Shown: piece after piece, positions 45,574-52,218 of the stretch
Layout of the letters: each line of letters opens with the position of its first letter
How positions within the stretch are numbered: position 1 is the stretch's first letter
NCBI RefSeq assembly: GCF_900580865.1
Contig: NZ_UTBZ01000151.1
Location: 1 to 58,091 of the forward strand
Source of the DNA: Pseudomonas viridiflava
GTDB taxonomy: Bacteria; Pseudomonadota; Gammaproteobacteria; Pseudomonadales; Pseudomonadaceae
Direction: 5' to 3'
DNA length: 58,091 nt
The notes under the pieces: model-generated
What the model was told of the DNA's origin: nothing
Seen by the model: only the letters and a program-made list of their open reading frames with translations
Database searches by the model: none
Position numbers and translations under genes: made by a program

Positions 45574-45615
45574 AAAGGGGACTGATTTATTTCCATAAAT
45601 AAATCAGTCCCCTTT
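45574..45615. repeat. Perfect 19-bp palindrome with GGGGAC tips
   Basis: AAAGGGGACTGATTTATTT (45574-45592), loop CCAT, then its exact complement (45597-45615). It sits between the intact immunity gene and the effector remnant. The design (GGGGAC tips, AT-rich base, 4-nt loop) is shared with the palindrome at 9326-9362 and is of the kind linked to REP-associated tyrosine transposases. It could also terminate the minus-strand transcript. Confidence 0.75.
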
Positions 45616-45643
45616 GTTATCACGTAGTTGTCGATTTCTGGTT

Positions 45644-45985
45644 TCAATCCTTTTCAGGGCATTTGAAGTTCCAGGAATAAATTTTCATGTCTTCGACTTC
45701 TTCGCCGACAGTTCCTACACCTAAACAATCTCCGTCCTTGATGTAGTTGAAGCTGCAGAAACGGACGCCCTCGGTGCAAGACTCGATTTCAATGAAGCCT
45801 TTTCTTTGGATGACGTTTTCGACCCCGAACTCACCTGAGTAGGACGGGTTCGGCTTCCAGCCATTTTTGATCAGGGCTTTTCGGGCTTTCGAAAATGGCA
45901 TTCCCTCTTTGATGGGAACGTCTGCTGCACTAGAAAATAAACTGACGCAACATAAAAGGCTGATGGCTAATATTTTTAGTTTCAT
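45644..45985 (-). CDS. Periplasmic immunity protein for the lysozyme-like effector
   Basis: 113 aa with a signal peptide (MKLKILAISLLCCVSLFSSA, cleavage near AAD). The mature region contains KARKALIKNGWKP and CSFNYIKDGDCLGVGTVGEE with several cysteines that may form disulfides in the periplasm. Its ATG overlaps the effector stop (ATGA at 45982-45985), so the two are co-translated. Periplasmic location fits protection against a peptidoglycan-cleaving toxin. It is homologous to the protein at 45007-45396. Family name not known to me. Confidence 0.72.
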   Translation of the reverse strand: MKLKILAISLLCCVSLFSSAADVPIKEGMPFSKARKALIKNGWKPNPSYSGEFGVENVIQRKGFIEIESCTEGVRFCSFNYIKDGDCLGVGTVGEEVEDMKIYSWNFKCPEKD

Positions 45986-46605
45986 TTAACAGTACCGCCA
46001 AAGCCTTTAAATATTTTTTCTACTTCGTCGTACTCAGTATAAGGTTGGCCGGACGGCTTTCCATTGATTGGTCGATTTGCCAAGCCCGGCCCCATAGGCA
46101 ACGCTTCCCATTTTTTTGATGCTTTTCCAACTGCAGTTTTTAAGTCGCCACCGATCAGCGGTTCGATGGCACTCACGTTGCGCAGGAGTTCAACGGCAAT
46201 CAAGTCCTGCGTTCCGGGGCTGAAGTCAGATAGTCCCATTGCTTTGATGGAGAGCTCCGACCATGTGGCTTTCGTGATTTGGTACCTTCCAGATGCTGTA
46301 GTTGAACCACCATAACCTGGTCCTGGGTGAGTAGACTCATCACTGAATGTCCACTTCCCGGATTTCCAGCCAGCTGCCCAACCATATCCGAATTTCGCGT
46401 GATAATCGCCACCCTCGACTTTTGCCAACGTATCCAGAAAGGCCTTCACATTTTTATTCTTTAAGAACTCCGCATTCTCGGCACGCCTCTTTTGTTGCTT
46501 TGCGTCTACGGATACAGCTTTAGGGCTGGAGTCTTTGACAGGCGTCACCGTTCTGGTAGCTACAGATGACATTTTTCGGCCGTTTTTGCTAATGACTTCA
46601 GCCAT
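45982..46605 (-). CDS. Type VI secretion effector, phage lambda R-like peptidoglycan-cleaving enzyme
   Basis: 207 aa. Residues 1-50 form a basic linker; about 52-205 match phage lambda endolysin R (GH104 lytic transglycosylase): VKAFLDTLAKVEGGD with catalytic-type Glu64, TTASGRYQITKATW, LGLSDFSP-like GLSDFSPGTQDLIAVELL, a helix LKTAVGKASKKWEALP, and a GFGGTVK end. No signal peptide, so export must come from the secretion machine; PAAR directly upstream and a periplasmic partner downstream indicate T6SS delivery into the periplasm of target cells, where it would cleave glycan strands. A phage lysozyme is the alternative, but there is no holin or spanin nearby. Confidence 0.82.
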   Translation of the reverse strand: MAEVISKNGRKMSSVATRTVTPVKDSSPKAVSVDAKQQKRRAENAEFLKNKNVKAFLDTLAKVEGGDYHAKFGYGWAAGWKSGKWTFSDESTHPGPGYGGSTTASGRYQITKATWSELSIKAMGLSDFSPGTQDLIAVELLRNVSAIEPLIGGDLKTAVGKASKKWEALPMGPGLANRPINGKPSGQPYTEYDEVEKIFKGFGGTVK

Positions 46606-46735
46606 GAAGAAAACTTCCGTTATTTTCTTTGACGCTCGGCTGGCGGCGGTTTTGGAGAGTGGAAATAAAGAAGTTTATATTTTTGGCCATGGAGCCTTGT
46701 ACACGGTAGCTTTCTTGAGTTTTATCTACATCCAT
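46598..46735 (-). CDS. Possible 45-aa protein between PAAR and effector
   Basis: Too short for routine calling. Its ATG lies 2 bp after the PAAR stop and has GGAGGA 6-8 nt upstream, inside the end of the PAAR gene, a stronger ribosome site than that of the effector. The stop overlaps the effector start. The product (MDVDKTQESYRVQG ... STLQNRRQPSVKENNG) is hydrophilic. It could be a small adaptor, a translational coupler, or the first part of a longer effector cut by a frameshift. Confidence 0.5.
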   Translation of the reverse strand: MDVDKTQESYRVQGSMAKNINFFISTLQNRRQPSVKENNGSFLHG

Positions 46736-46737
46736 TT

Positions 46738-47235
46738 TCAATCCTCCAAAAACAGTTGGATCGTTTCGGCGAGGTGCGAGCTAATTACGTGCGTATATCC
46801 CATTGAATCGCTGACACCGTGCTCAATGCTGCCGTCAGCCCGCTGAATGGCGTAATCAAGATTAGCTAGCGGCTCTCCTGACTCGTCATCAATAAGCCTG
46901 AACTTGTCGCTGAAGTGCACGGGCATCGACGTCAGACCGCTGAAAGGCGCTGATACGACGGTGTCGCCAATAATGACCGTTCCGGATCCGCCGATAACCA
47001 CGTTGCCGTGGCCACCGGTACTGTCTTTGGTCGCAGCGTTCAGCCCATTGATGAAAACCGTAGCGCTGACGGCGCCCGTGATTGGGCTACCGCAGGCGGA
47101 CTTATCGGTCATTCGAGCGGCGGCAAGGCCGTCGAAATTCACATTGGGCGAGCCGCTGACAATAGGGTTTGTGCCATGCCCAGGAAGCGGGCAATTGGTT
47201 GGATCTGTAACTCGCGCAGCGGGTTTGCCACTCAT
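46738..47235 (-). CDS. PAAR-domain protein with C-terminal adaptor-like extension
   Basis: 165 aa, AAGGA 7 nt before the ATG. The PAAR repeat domain spans about 1-100 (MSGKPAARVTDPTNC; LPGHGTNPIVSGSPNV; GLAAARMTDKSACG; GNVVIGGSGTVIIGDT) and forms the sharpened tip that sits on VgrG. The last ~55 residues (FRLIDDESGEPLANLDYAIQ ... SMGYTHVI) are a small beta domain often found on T6SS tip proteins. First gene of the cassette, so it should carry the lysozyme-like effector. No VgrG, Hcp or structural T6SS gene is in the window. Confidence 0.85.
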   Translation of the reverse strand: MSGKPAARVTDPTNCPLPGHGTNPIVSGSPNVNFDGLAAARMTDKSACGSPITGAVSATVFINGLNAATKDSTGGHGNVVIGGSGTVIIGDTVVSAPFSGLTSMPVHFSDKFRLIDDESGEPLANLDYAIQRADGSIEHGVSDSMGYTHVISSHLAETIQLFLED

Positions 47236-47560
47236 GAATTGTTCCTTTTCAAAGTTTCAGTTTTCCTTGACCTGAATGGAGTCGATATGGGGGCGGGGGA
47301 TATCGGTCGCCAAAATAATGCGGGGGTGTCCAGCGTTTAAGCGCGAAGAAAAGGGCGTGTTCTTGGAGGGGCGCATAAAGTTTTACTGTCCATGTAAATG
47401 TGCTGCGCGCAGCATGCCCGAGGCAGGCGGCACGCTCAATATTTACTTACAAATTATTGGTTGACTGCTAGATGTGGCCGCGAGGCGGGGCGAGCAGAGG
47501 GAATCCTTGGCAACAGGTCATGGGAGCGATTTTAGACGGCAGGACGCGATGAGGCGCGAT
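47236..47560. other. Intergenic region upstream of the PAAR gene
   Basis: 325 bp between the divergent PAAR gene and direct-repeat copy 2. It should hold the minus-strand promoter of the T6SS cassette. I see no clear promoter and no credible ORF. Confidence 0.4.
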
Positions 47561-47641
47561 AAACACCAACGTTTAAAAAAACATCTCCAGACACTCTCTC
47601 AGGCTACATATCCTTGCGCCTTTGCCTACAGCTACGCCAGA

Positions 47642-47919
47642 ATCCGCCGGCTTGTGTGCCTTGGGGGGCGGGTTCTATTGTGGTGCGGTCGCTGACGAAT
47701 CAGCGATCGGGTTTCGCAGCCCGGATCAATCAAGGCGCACAGCGCTCCGAATTGTTGTCATTCAAAATTTATGGCAACGGTACTTTATGGCGGCTGTGCG
47801 CGGGATACCTTCGGGTATGCCGGGTTCCTTGATTCCCGGTCTGCGAACCTGCGTACAGCTGCCACCTCTCTTCGTTTCGCAGCGAAATGTGGCGGCTCCA
47901 ACAATCAAGGAGCTTCACC
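47642..47919 (+). promoter_or_regulatory. Structured 5' leader with mutually exclusive helices, copy 2
   Basis: Segment A: TTCGCAG (47713-47719), CCGG, AATCAAGG (47728-47735), GCGCACAGC (47735-47743). Segment B: GCTGTGCGC (47793-47801), UUCG-capped hairpin (around 47803-47817), CCTTGATT (47827-47834), CCCGG, CTGCGAA (47841-47847). Local helix GGCGGCTGT (47789-47797) with ACAGCTGCC (47855-47863, one G-U). Segment C: TTCGCAG (47876-47882) and AATCAAGG (47903-47910) overlapping the AAGGAG Shine-Dalgarno (47907-47912). CCTTGATT pairs 8/8 with both the A and the C copy. Relative to copy 1, paired positions change together. Confidence 0.78.
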
Positions 47920-48279
47920 ATGATCAAACCAACACCCAACCCGCCCGAATCTAACTGCACGTCTCCCTACGAATCCATCGATTCCAAAAAACTCCACGAA
48001 GCCGCCGACCGCGCGCTCGACCATTACCTCTGTTCACCCGGTTCCACGCCGCCCCCACGTAAAAACCGTGGGATGTACGCCGTGACGGCGGACAACAAAA
48101 CCGAAGAACTGCTGGTCGATGCCAGTGCAACACTTGCTTCGGCCAAAACCATCGCCCAGAACGTCTCCAGCCTGTTGCCGGCATCGCAGCGCCATGCGCT
48201 GGCGGGGATTGCGCAGTTGATCATGCTCGGGGAGTTGGCGGTGAATCGGGCGCTGGATAATTTGCAATTGCCGGAGTGA
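47920..48279 (+). CDS. DUF6124-family protein, copy 2
   Basis: 119 aa from the ATG at 47920 with AAGGAG 7 nt upstream; the frame open from 47887 runs into the leader and was not used. It is identical to copy 1 except SNCT for TASV at 11-14 and Ser39 for Pro39. Almost all divergence between the two loci is thus in the leader, not in the protein. Function unknown; translation control by the leader is the main clue. Confidence 0.82.
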   Translation: MIKPTPNPPESNCTSPYESIDSKKLHEAADRALDHYLCSPGSTPPPRKNRGMYAVTADNKTEELLVDASATLASAKTIAQNVSSLLPASQRHALAGIAQLIMLGELAVNRALDNLQLPE

Positions 48280-48324
48280 TGCGGGTGCTGGGATCACTTG
48301 GTGATTAATCGGGTGTTCATTCTG

Positions 48325-48397
48325 GCGCATTCGCGAGCAGGCTCGCTCCTACCTTTGAGTGTGTTCCAAGGTGGGAGCGGACTTGCTCTTCAGCCGC
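48325..48397. repeat. REPIN, degenerate
   Basis: CATTCGCGAGCAGGCTCGCT followed by an inverted, diverged unit (GTGGGAGCGGACTTGCTCTT). It ends direct-repeat copy 2. Confidence 0.7.
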
Positions 48398-48456
48398 GAT
48401 AAATGTTGAGACGATGTACGCGTATCTGTACCTGCGAGTGGGTTGCTTTCTTTGCG

Positions 48457-49398
48457 TCAATCGACTGCCAGGTTGTCCCGTGCCCACTGTTCAGCCGTAG
48501 TCACCTGAATCGACTGCCGCTCGTTGAACGTCCCCGCTTTAGGCCACGACACGCCTCTGCCTTGGGCAAATACGGCGCGGTATTTTTTGATGTGGTGAGT
48601 GGGGTCTTTTTCCAGTTCCTGCATCAGGTACGGAACCGTCCAGACGTTACGCTTGAACGGACGCCCCAGCACACGTTCAAGCAGGCTCGCCACTTGTCCA
48701 TAGGTCACCGTGTCGCCAGACAGGTACACGATCTCATTGCGAAAGCGCGGTTCGAAGAAAACGATGTCCGCTGTCAGCTTGCCGATGTCCTCCGGTGTCG
48801 TGAGCGTCACGCTGGTTTCCAGGCTGCCCAAGGCGTTGACGGTGTCGCTCTCAAAATCGACGACCTCAAAGACCGGCTCGAACAGAAAACTGGTGAACAT
48901 GCCGGTCGAGATGATCACCCATTCGGTTTTATCCTGAGCGCGGAGCAACTCGCGCACGTCGAGTTGCGCATCGAACAAATCCTGCGGGCTGCCCCGGCCA
49001 ATCACTTCGAAATCGACGCCAAACTGCCACGGGAAATAGCGCTTCACGCCGGACCTGAGCGCAGCTGTCGCCAGTTTCATTGGCGTTTCACGGCCTGCGA
49101 CCATGCCGGCGCAGCCTATGACGGTATCGAATGCTGCGAACACTTCGGCCAGTTGATCGATGGAATCGTTAACCAGGTCTGCAGCGATTAGCTGGATGCC
49201 CAGACTGCGCAGTTCATCGATTTCCCGCTTTTTCTCAGGGGCTTGTGTGTTGACGGTCGAATCCCTGAGCAGGACGCTGAGGGTGCTGCCGGGCGAGCGC
49301 TTGGCTACCCGCGCAAGATTGCGCAGCACCGGCAGGCCGAGTTCGCCGGCGCCGAGTACCAGAATGGATTGTGGGGAAGGGTGGGTCGTTGCGGTCAT
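48457..49398 (-). CDS. NmrA-like / isoflavone-reductase-family NAD(P)-binding protein
   Basis: 313 aa with AGGAGAC before the ATG. The nucleotide-binding motif is LVLGAGELGLPVLRNLAR (GxGxxG type, about 13-30), followed by VLLRDS and by GCAGMVAG. The NmrA/PCBER-like plan is an atypical SDR acting as a reductase or as a redox sensor. It is divergent from an HxlR regulator (78-bp gap), a common pair in which HxlR controls the reductase gene. Substrate unknown. Confidence 0.87.
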   Translation of the reverse strand: MTATTHPSPQSILVLGAGELGLPVLRNLARVAKRSPGSTLSVLLRDSTVNTQAPEKKREIDELRSLGIQLIAADLVNDSIDQLAEVFAAFDTVIGCAGMVAGRETPMKLATAALRSGVKRYFPWQFGVDFEVIGRGSPQDLFDAQLDVRELLRAQDKTEWVIISTGMFTSFLFEPVFEVVDFESDTVNALGSLETSVTLTTPEDIGKLTADIVFFEPRFRNEIVYLSGDTVTYGQVASLLERVLGRPFKRNVWTVPYLMQELEKDPTHHIKKYRAVFAQGRGVSWPKAGTFNERQSIQVTTAEQWARDNLAVD

Positions 49399-49476
49399 GA
49401 TGTCTCCTGAGATCCGTCGTCTGTATGATTTGTCGATGCTGGCACGATTGCGCAGCGCTCAGAAGAAGGCACACGC

Positions 49477-49953
49477 GTGATACCAGGGGGACACATGACC
49501 GATGAGGAAACCCTTAGCCAGGCAGAAGCGATCTGCCAGACGCTAAGACGAGACGATGATGGCGTGCGGCGCGAAGTCCTGGCGCACGCCGGCAGCCGCT
49601 GGTCACTGGGTATCCTGCATGCCCTGGGTGTGTACGGCACGATGCGTCATGCCGAGATCAAACGGCAAATGACGGGCGTGACTCAGCGCATGTTGACCAA
49701 GACGCTGCGGGCGCTGGAACGCGATGGTCTGCTGATACGGCGGGAGTTGGATCAAGTGCCGCCCCATGTCGAGTACGAGCTTACGGCGTTGGGGATGGAG
49801 CTGTTGGTTCGTATGTCGCCGATTTGGACGTGGGTTGTGGAGCACGTGGATGATTTTCGCGAGGCGCGTCGGGCGTTTGATGGTCAGAGTGGGAAAAAGC
49901 CTTCGTGGCAGGTTCCGGTGGTGGGGCTGGTTGATTTGGATGGGTCTGATTGA
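49477..49953 (+). CDS. HxlR-family transcriptional regulator
   Basis: 158 aa from GTG 49477 (AAGG 8 nt upstream); an ATG at 49495 is equally possible and would give 152 aa. The HxlR winged helix is plain: LAHAGSRWSLGILHALGVYG, MRHAEIKRQMTGVTQRMLTK, TLRALERDGLLIRRE, and PHVEYELTALG in the wing. HxlR proteins respond to electrophiles or similar stress. The short shared region with the NmrA-like gene is the likely operator. Confidence 0.9.
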   Translation: MIPGGHMTDEETLSQAEAICQTLRRDDDGVRREVLAHAGSRWSLGILHALGVYGTMRHAEIKRQMTGVTQRMLTKTLRALERDGLLIRRELDQVPPHVEYELTALGMELLVRMSPIWTWVVEHVDDFREARRAFDGQSGKKPSWQVPVVGLVDLDGSD

Positions 49954-50030
49954 TTGGTTGCTTTGGTTCAGGCCATTGCGCAGAACGTGGCGAATCTGTT
50001 GCCGGGTTTGGGGCTTGCGATTAGAAGCGG

Positions 50031-50270
50031 CCCTCACCCCAGCCCTCTCCCGGAGGGAGAGGGAGCCGACCGAGTTGTCTTGCGGGGTACGCCGACCTCG
50101 AAGATCTTGGTGATTATGGCTTTGGTGAAAGGGCTTCGATTTGGCTTTGTGAGCTTGGCCATTTTGGATTCAATGAAAGACGTTCAAGTCGGTGTAGCTC
50201 TCGAATATCCCCGAATTGGTCCCCTCTACCTATGGGCGGTCCGACGTTTCGGGAGGGCTAGGGTGAGGGG
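50031..50270. mobile_element. MITE-like repeat with CCCTCACCC...GGGTGAGGG ends
   Basis: 240 bp bounded by CCCTCACCCCAGCCCTCTCC at 50031 and GGGAGGGCTAGGGTGAGGG at about 50251-50269, imperfect inverted ends, with internal inverted segments (GTACGCCGACCT near 50088-50099 and AGTCGGTGTAGCT near 50188). I recognise this as a multi-copy intergenic element of fluorescens-group genomes, from memory. It has no transposase gene. The gap 49954-50257 contains nothing else. Confidence 0.65.
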
Positions 50271-50644
50271 CTTTCCGTTCGGGACAACAACGTCTCAAGC
50301 CTGGCCAACGGCGGCGCATCCTGGTTGCGGTCGAATACCTGAATACCAATCTTGAGCAACCGCCCATTTTCGGCTGCACCAATCACCTGCTCACACCGCA
50401 ACAACAACCGCCCCTGATCACACTCCTGCACTTTCATACCCATCGGCAACTTCCCTTCCAGTCGCAACTCCGCCATCCGACTCTGCGCCGCAATCATCGC
50501 CACCGACCGATCCCGTAAAACCCCACTACTCTGCGTCATCAACCCCGCCACGCGCACAGCCGCCGACATCGCCACGGCAATAATCGCCAGCGCCACCAGC
50601 ACCTCAATCAACGTGAAACCCGCTTCCCGCGAACGCGCACGCAT
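50258..50644 (-). CDS. gspI: Type II secretion minor pseudopilin GspI
   Basis: 128 aa from the ATG at 50644; a TTG at 50662 is the alternative. The prepilin motif is REAG-FTLIEVLVALAIIAVA (cleavage after Gly, Glu+5). Size and the single short C-terminal domain fit GspI (HxcV-like). It is divergent from gspG. The last codons and the stop (CCC TCA CCC TAG) lie inside the inverted end of the MITE-like repeat, so the C-terminus has probably been replaced or trimmed. In P. aeruginosa hxcV is next to hxcP (gspC), whereas here 13 kb separates them. Confidence 0.85.
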   Translation of the reverse strand: MRARSREAGFTLIEVLVALAIIAVAMSAAVRVAGLMTQSSGVLRDRSVAMIAAQSRMAELRLEGKLPMGMKVQECDQGRLLLRCEQVIGAAENGRLLKIGIQVFDRNQDAPPLARLETLLSRTESPSP

Positions 50645-50791
50645 AAACCGCCCAAAACCCAAACCCAGCCCTCGACGCTAACCCGCGTCCTTGACGGCTT
50701 GACGACGAAAACACCCGAGGATTTTCAACATCACTGACATATCTTCTTGCAACACTGCGCGTCGAATCGAATCAAGCCAGGGTATGTCGAG

Positions 50792-51250
50792 ATGGATATC
50801 GCACCTTTCAAATCGCTTCAGCAACCGATGCGCACGCCGCGTGGGCAGCAGGGTTTTACCCTGATCGAGATCATGGTGGTCGTGGTGATTCTGGGGATTT
50901 TGGCGGCGATGGTGGTGCCCAAGGTGCTCGACCGGCCGGATCAGGCGCGGGCGACGGCGGCGAAGCAGGACATTGGTGGGTTGATGCAGGCGTTGAAGTT
51001 GTATCGCCTCGACCACGGCACTTACCCGAGCATGAACCAGGGGCTGAAGGTGTTGGTGGAGCGGCCGGCGGATGCGAAGAACAGCAATTGGCGCTCGTAC
51101 CTGGAGCGCTTGCCGAACGATCCGTGGGGGCGTCCTTATCAGTACCTCAATCCCGGCGCCAATGGCGAGATCGACATCTTTTCCCTCGGTGCCGACGGTC
51201 AGCCTGACGGCGACGGCGTGAATGCCGATATCGGTTCCTGGCAGTTGTAA
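50792..51250 (+). CDS. gspG: Type II secretion major pseudopilin GspG
   Basis: 152 aa from ATG 50792 (AGGG upstream); the ATG at 50828 is an alternative. The prepilin motif is GQQG-FTLIEIMVVVVILGIL. The GspG core is complete: AKQDIGGLMQALKLYRLDHG, YPSMNQGLKVLVERP, LPNDPWGRPYQYLNPGANGE and DIFSLGADGQPDGDG with the calcium-binding loop. It is the major subunit of the pseudopilus. First gene of the long gspG-K-L-M-D-E-F operon. Confidence 0.93.
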   Translation: MDIAPFKSLQQPMRTPRGQQGFTLIEIMVVVVILGILAAMVVPKVLDRPDQARATAAKQDIGGLMQALKLYRLDHGTYPSMNQGLKVLVERPADAKNSNWRSYLERLPNDPWGRPYQYLNPGANGEIDIFSLGADGQPDGDGVNADIGSWQL

Positions 51251-51258
51251 GGCCGGCC

Positions 51259-52218
51259 ATGAACAGCCGCTCGCCTGAGGGGGCGAAGCAACAGGGCATG
51301 GCGATTATCAGCGCGTTGTTGATTGCGGCCGTGGTGGCGGTGATTGCGGCGGGCATGTTGACGCGCCAGAGCGTGTCGACCCGTGCGCTGGAGGCGGATC
51401 AGCAGCGTGTGCAGGGGCGTTGGCTGGTGCAGGGCGGGTTGGAGATCAGCCGTCAATTGTTGTGGGACGCACGTCAGCGCGATCCGTTGACCCGGCTCGA
51501 TCAGCCATGGGCGCAGCGGCTCTCCGCGCAAGGTTTTGAAGGGCGACTGGAGGATGAGCAGGGCAAATTCAACTTGCGCAATCTGGTGGCCAACGAGCGG
51601 GTTGATGAGGCGCAGGTCGCGGCGTTTCAGCGCTTGTGTGAGTTGATTGGGGTCAGCGCCGGGTTGAGTCAGCGCATCAGTCAGCGGGTGATTGCTTCGT
51701 ACCCGCGACTGCTGAATGCGCAGATTGCCGAGGCGCCGAAAAGTGGTTTCGACAGCGGTCGCGCCACCTCGCCAAACGCTTCACACAAACCGCAGAACCC
51801 GACGTTGCCGATGCTGCGCAGCATCGATGATTTGCGCAGTGTCGACGGCGTTAATGACGCGCTGATCGGCAAACTGACGCCGTACCTGACGGTGATCCCC
51901 GCGACGACTTGGCTCAACGGCAACACCGCCACCGCGCCGGTCTTGGCCGCGTATGTGCCGGGGCTGTCGCTGGAACGCGCGAATGCGCTGATTGCCGAGC
52001 GCGATGCCGGGCGCTGGTTTATCAACCGTGGCGATTTCGTTAACCGTTTGCGCATGCCGCAATTGGAGCTGACCAGCGTCAAGGTCGGCATCACCAGTGA
52101 CTGGTTTCGCCTGCGCGGTGAGGCGCGGCGCGATCAGCGGCGGGTCAGTCTTGAGGCGTTGCTGCATCGCAGCCAGGACCGCTTGCCACAAGTGATCTGG
52201 TCGCGGGTGGGCGTATGA
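51259..52218 (+). CDS. gspK: Type II secretion minor pseudopilin GspK
   Basis: 319 aa. The prepilin-like N-terminus is KQQGMAIISALLIAAVVAVI (cleavage after Gly); GspK lacks the usual Glu+5. The large inserted domain (about 60-300) contains FEGRLEDEQGKFNLRNLV and repeated helix-hairpin segments typical of GspK, which caps the pseudopilus tip. It starts 8 bp after gspG and overlaps gspL by 4 bp. Confidence 0.9.
   Translation: MNSRSPEGAKQQGMAIISALLIAAVVAVIAAGMLTRQSVSTRALEADQQRVQGRWLVQGGLEISRQLLWDARQRDPLTRLDQPWAQRLSAQGFEGRLEDEQGKFNLRNLVANERVDEAQVAAFQRLCELIGVSAGLSQRISQRVIASYPRLLNAQIAEAPKSGFDSGRATSPNASHKPQNPTLPMLRSIDDLRSVDGVNDALIGKLTPYLTVIPATTWLNGNTATAPVLAAYVPGLSLERANALIAERDAGRWFINRGDFVNRLRMPQLELTSVKVGITSDWFRLRGEARRDQRRVSLEALLHRSQDRLPQVIWSRVGV

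Larger units (their letters stand above)
47561..48347. repeat. Direct repeat, copy 2 (leader + DUF6124 gene + REP)
   Basis: Same order and orientation as 44135-44921: TAAACACCAACGTTTAAAAA start, conserved GCGCCTTTGCCTACAGCTAC block, structured leader, DUF6124 gene, REP. Recombination between the copies would delete the type VI effector cassette. Confidence 0.9.

Noticed and set aside
45393..45647. 84-aa ORF between the two immunity genes
   Set aside because: It reads through the perfect palindrome and the effector remnant; internal pieces match the effector in other frames, so it is a pseudogene by-product.
45982..46605. Phage lysis gene
   Set aside because: No holin, spanin or structural phage gene nearby; PAAR and a signal-peptide immunity protein point to type VI secretion.
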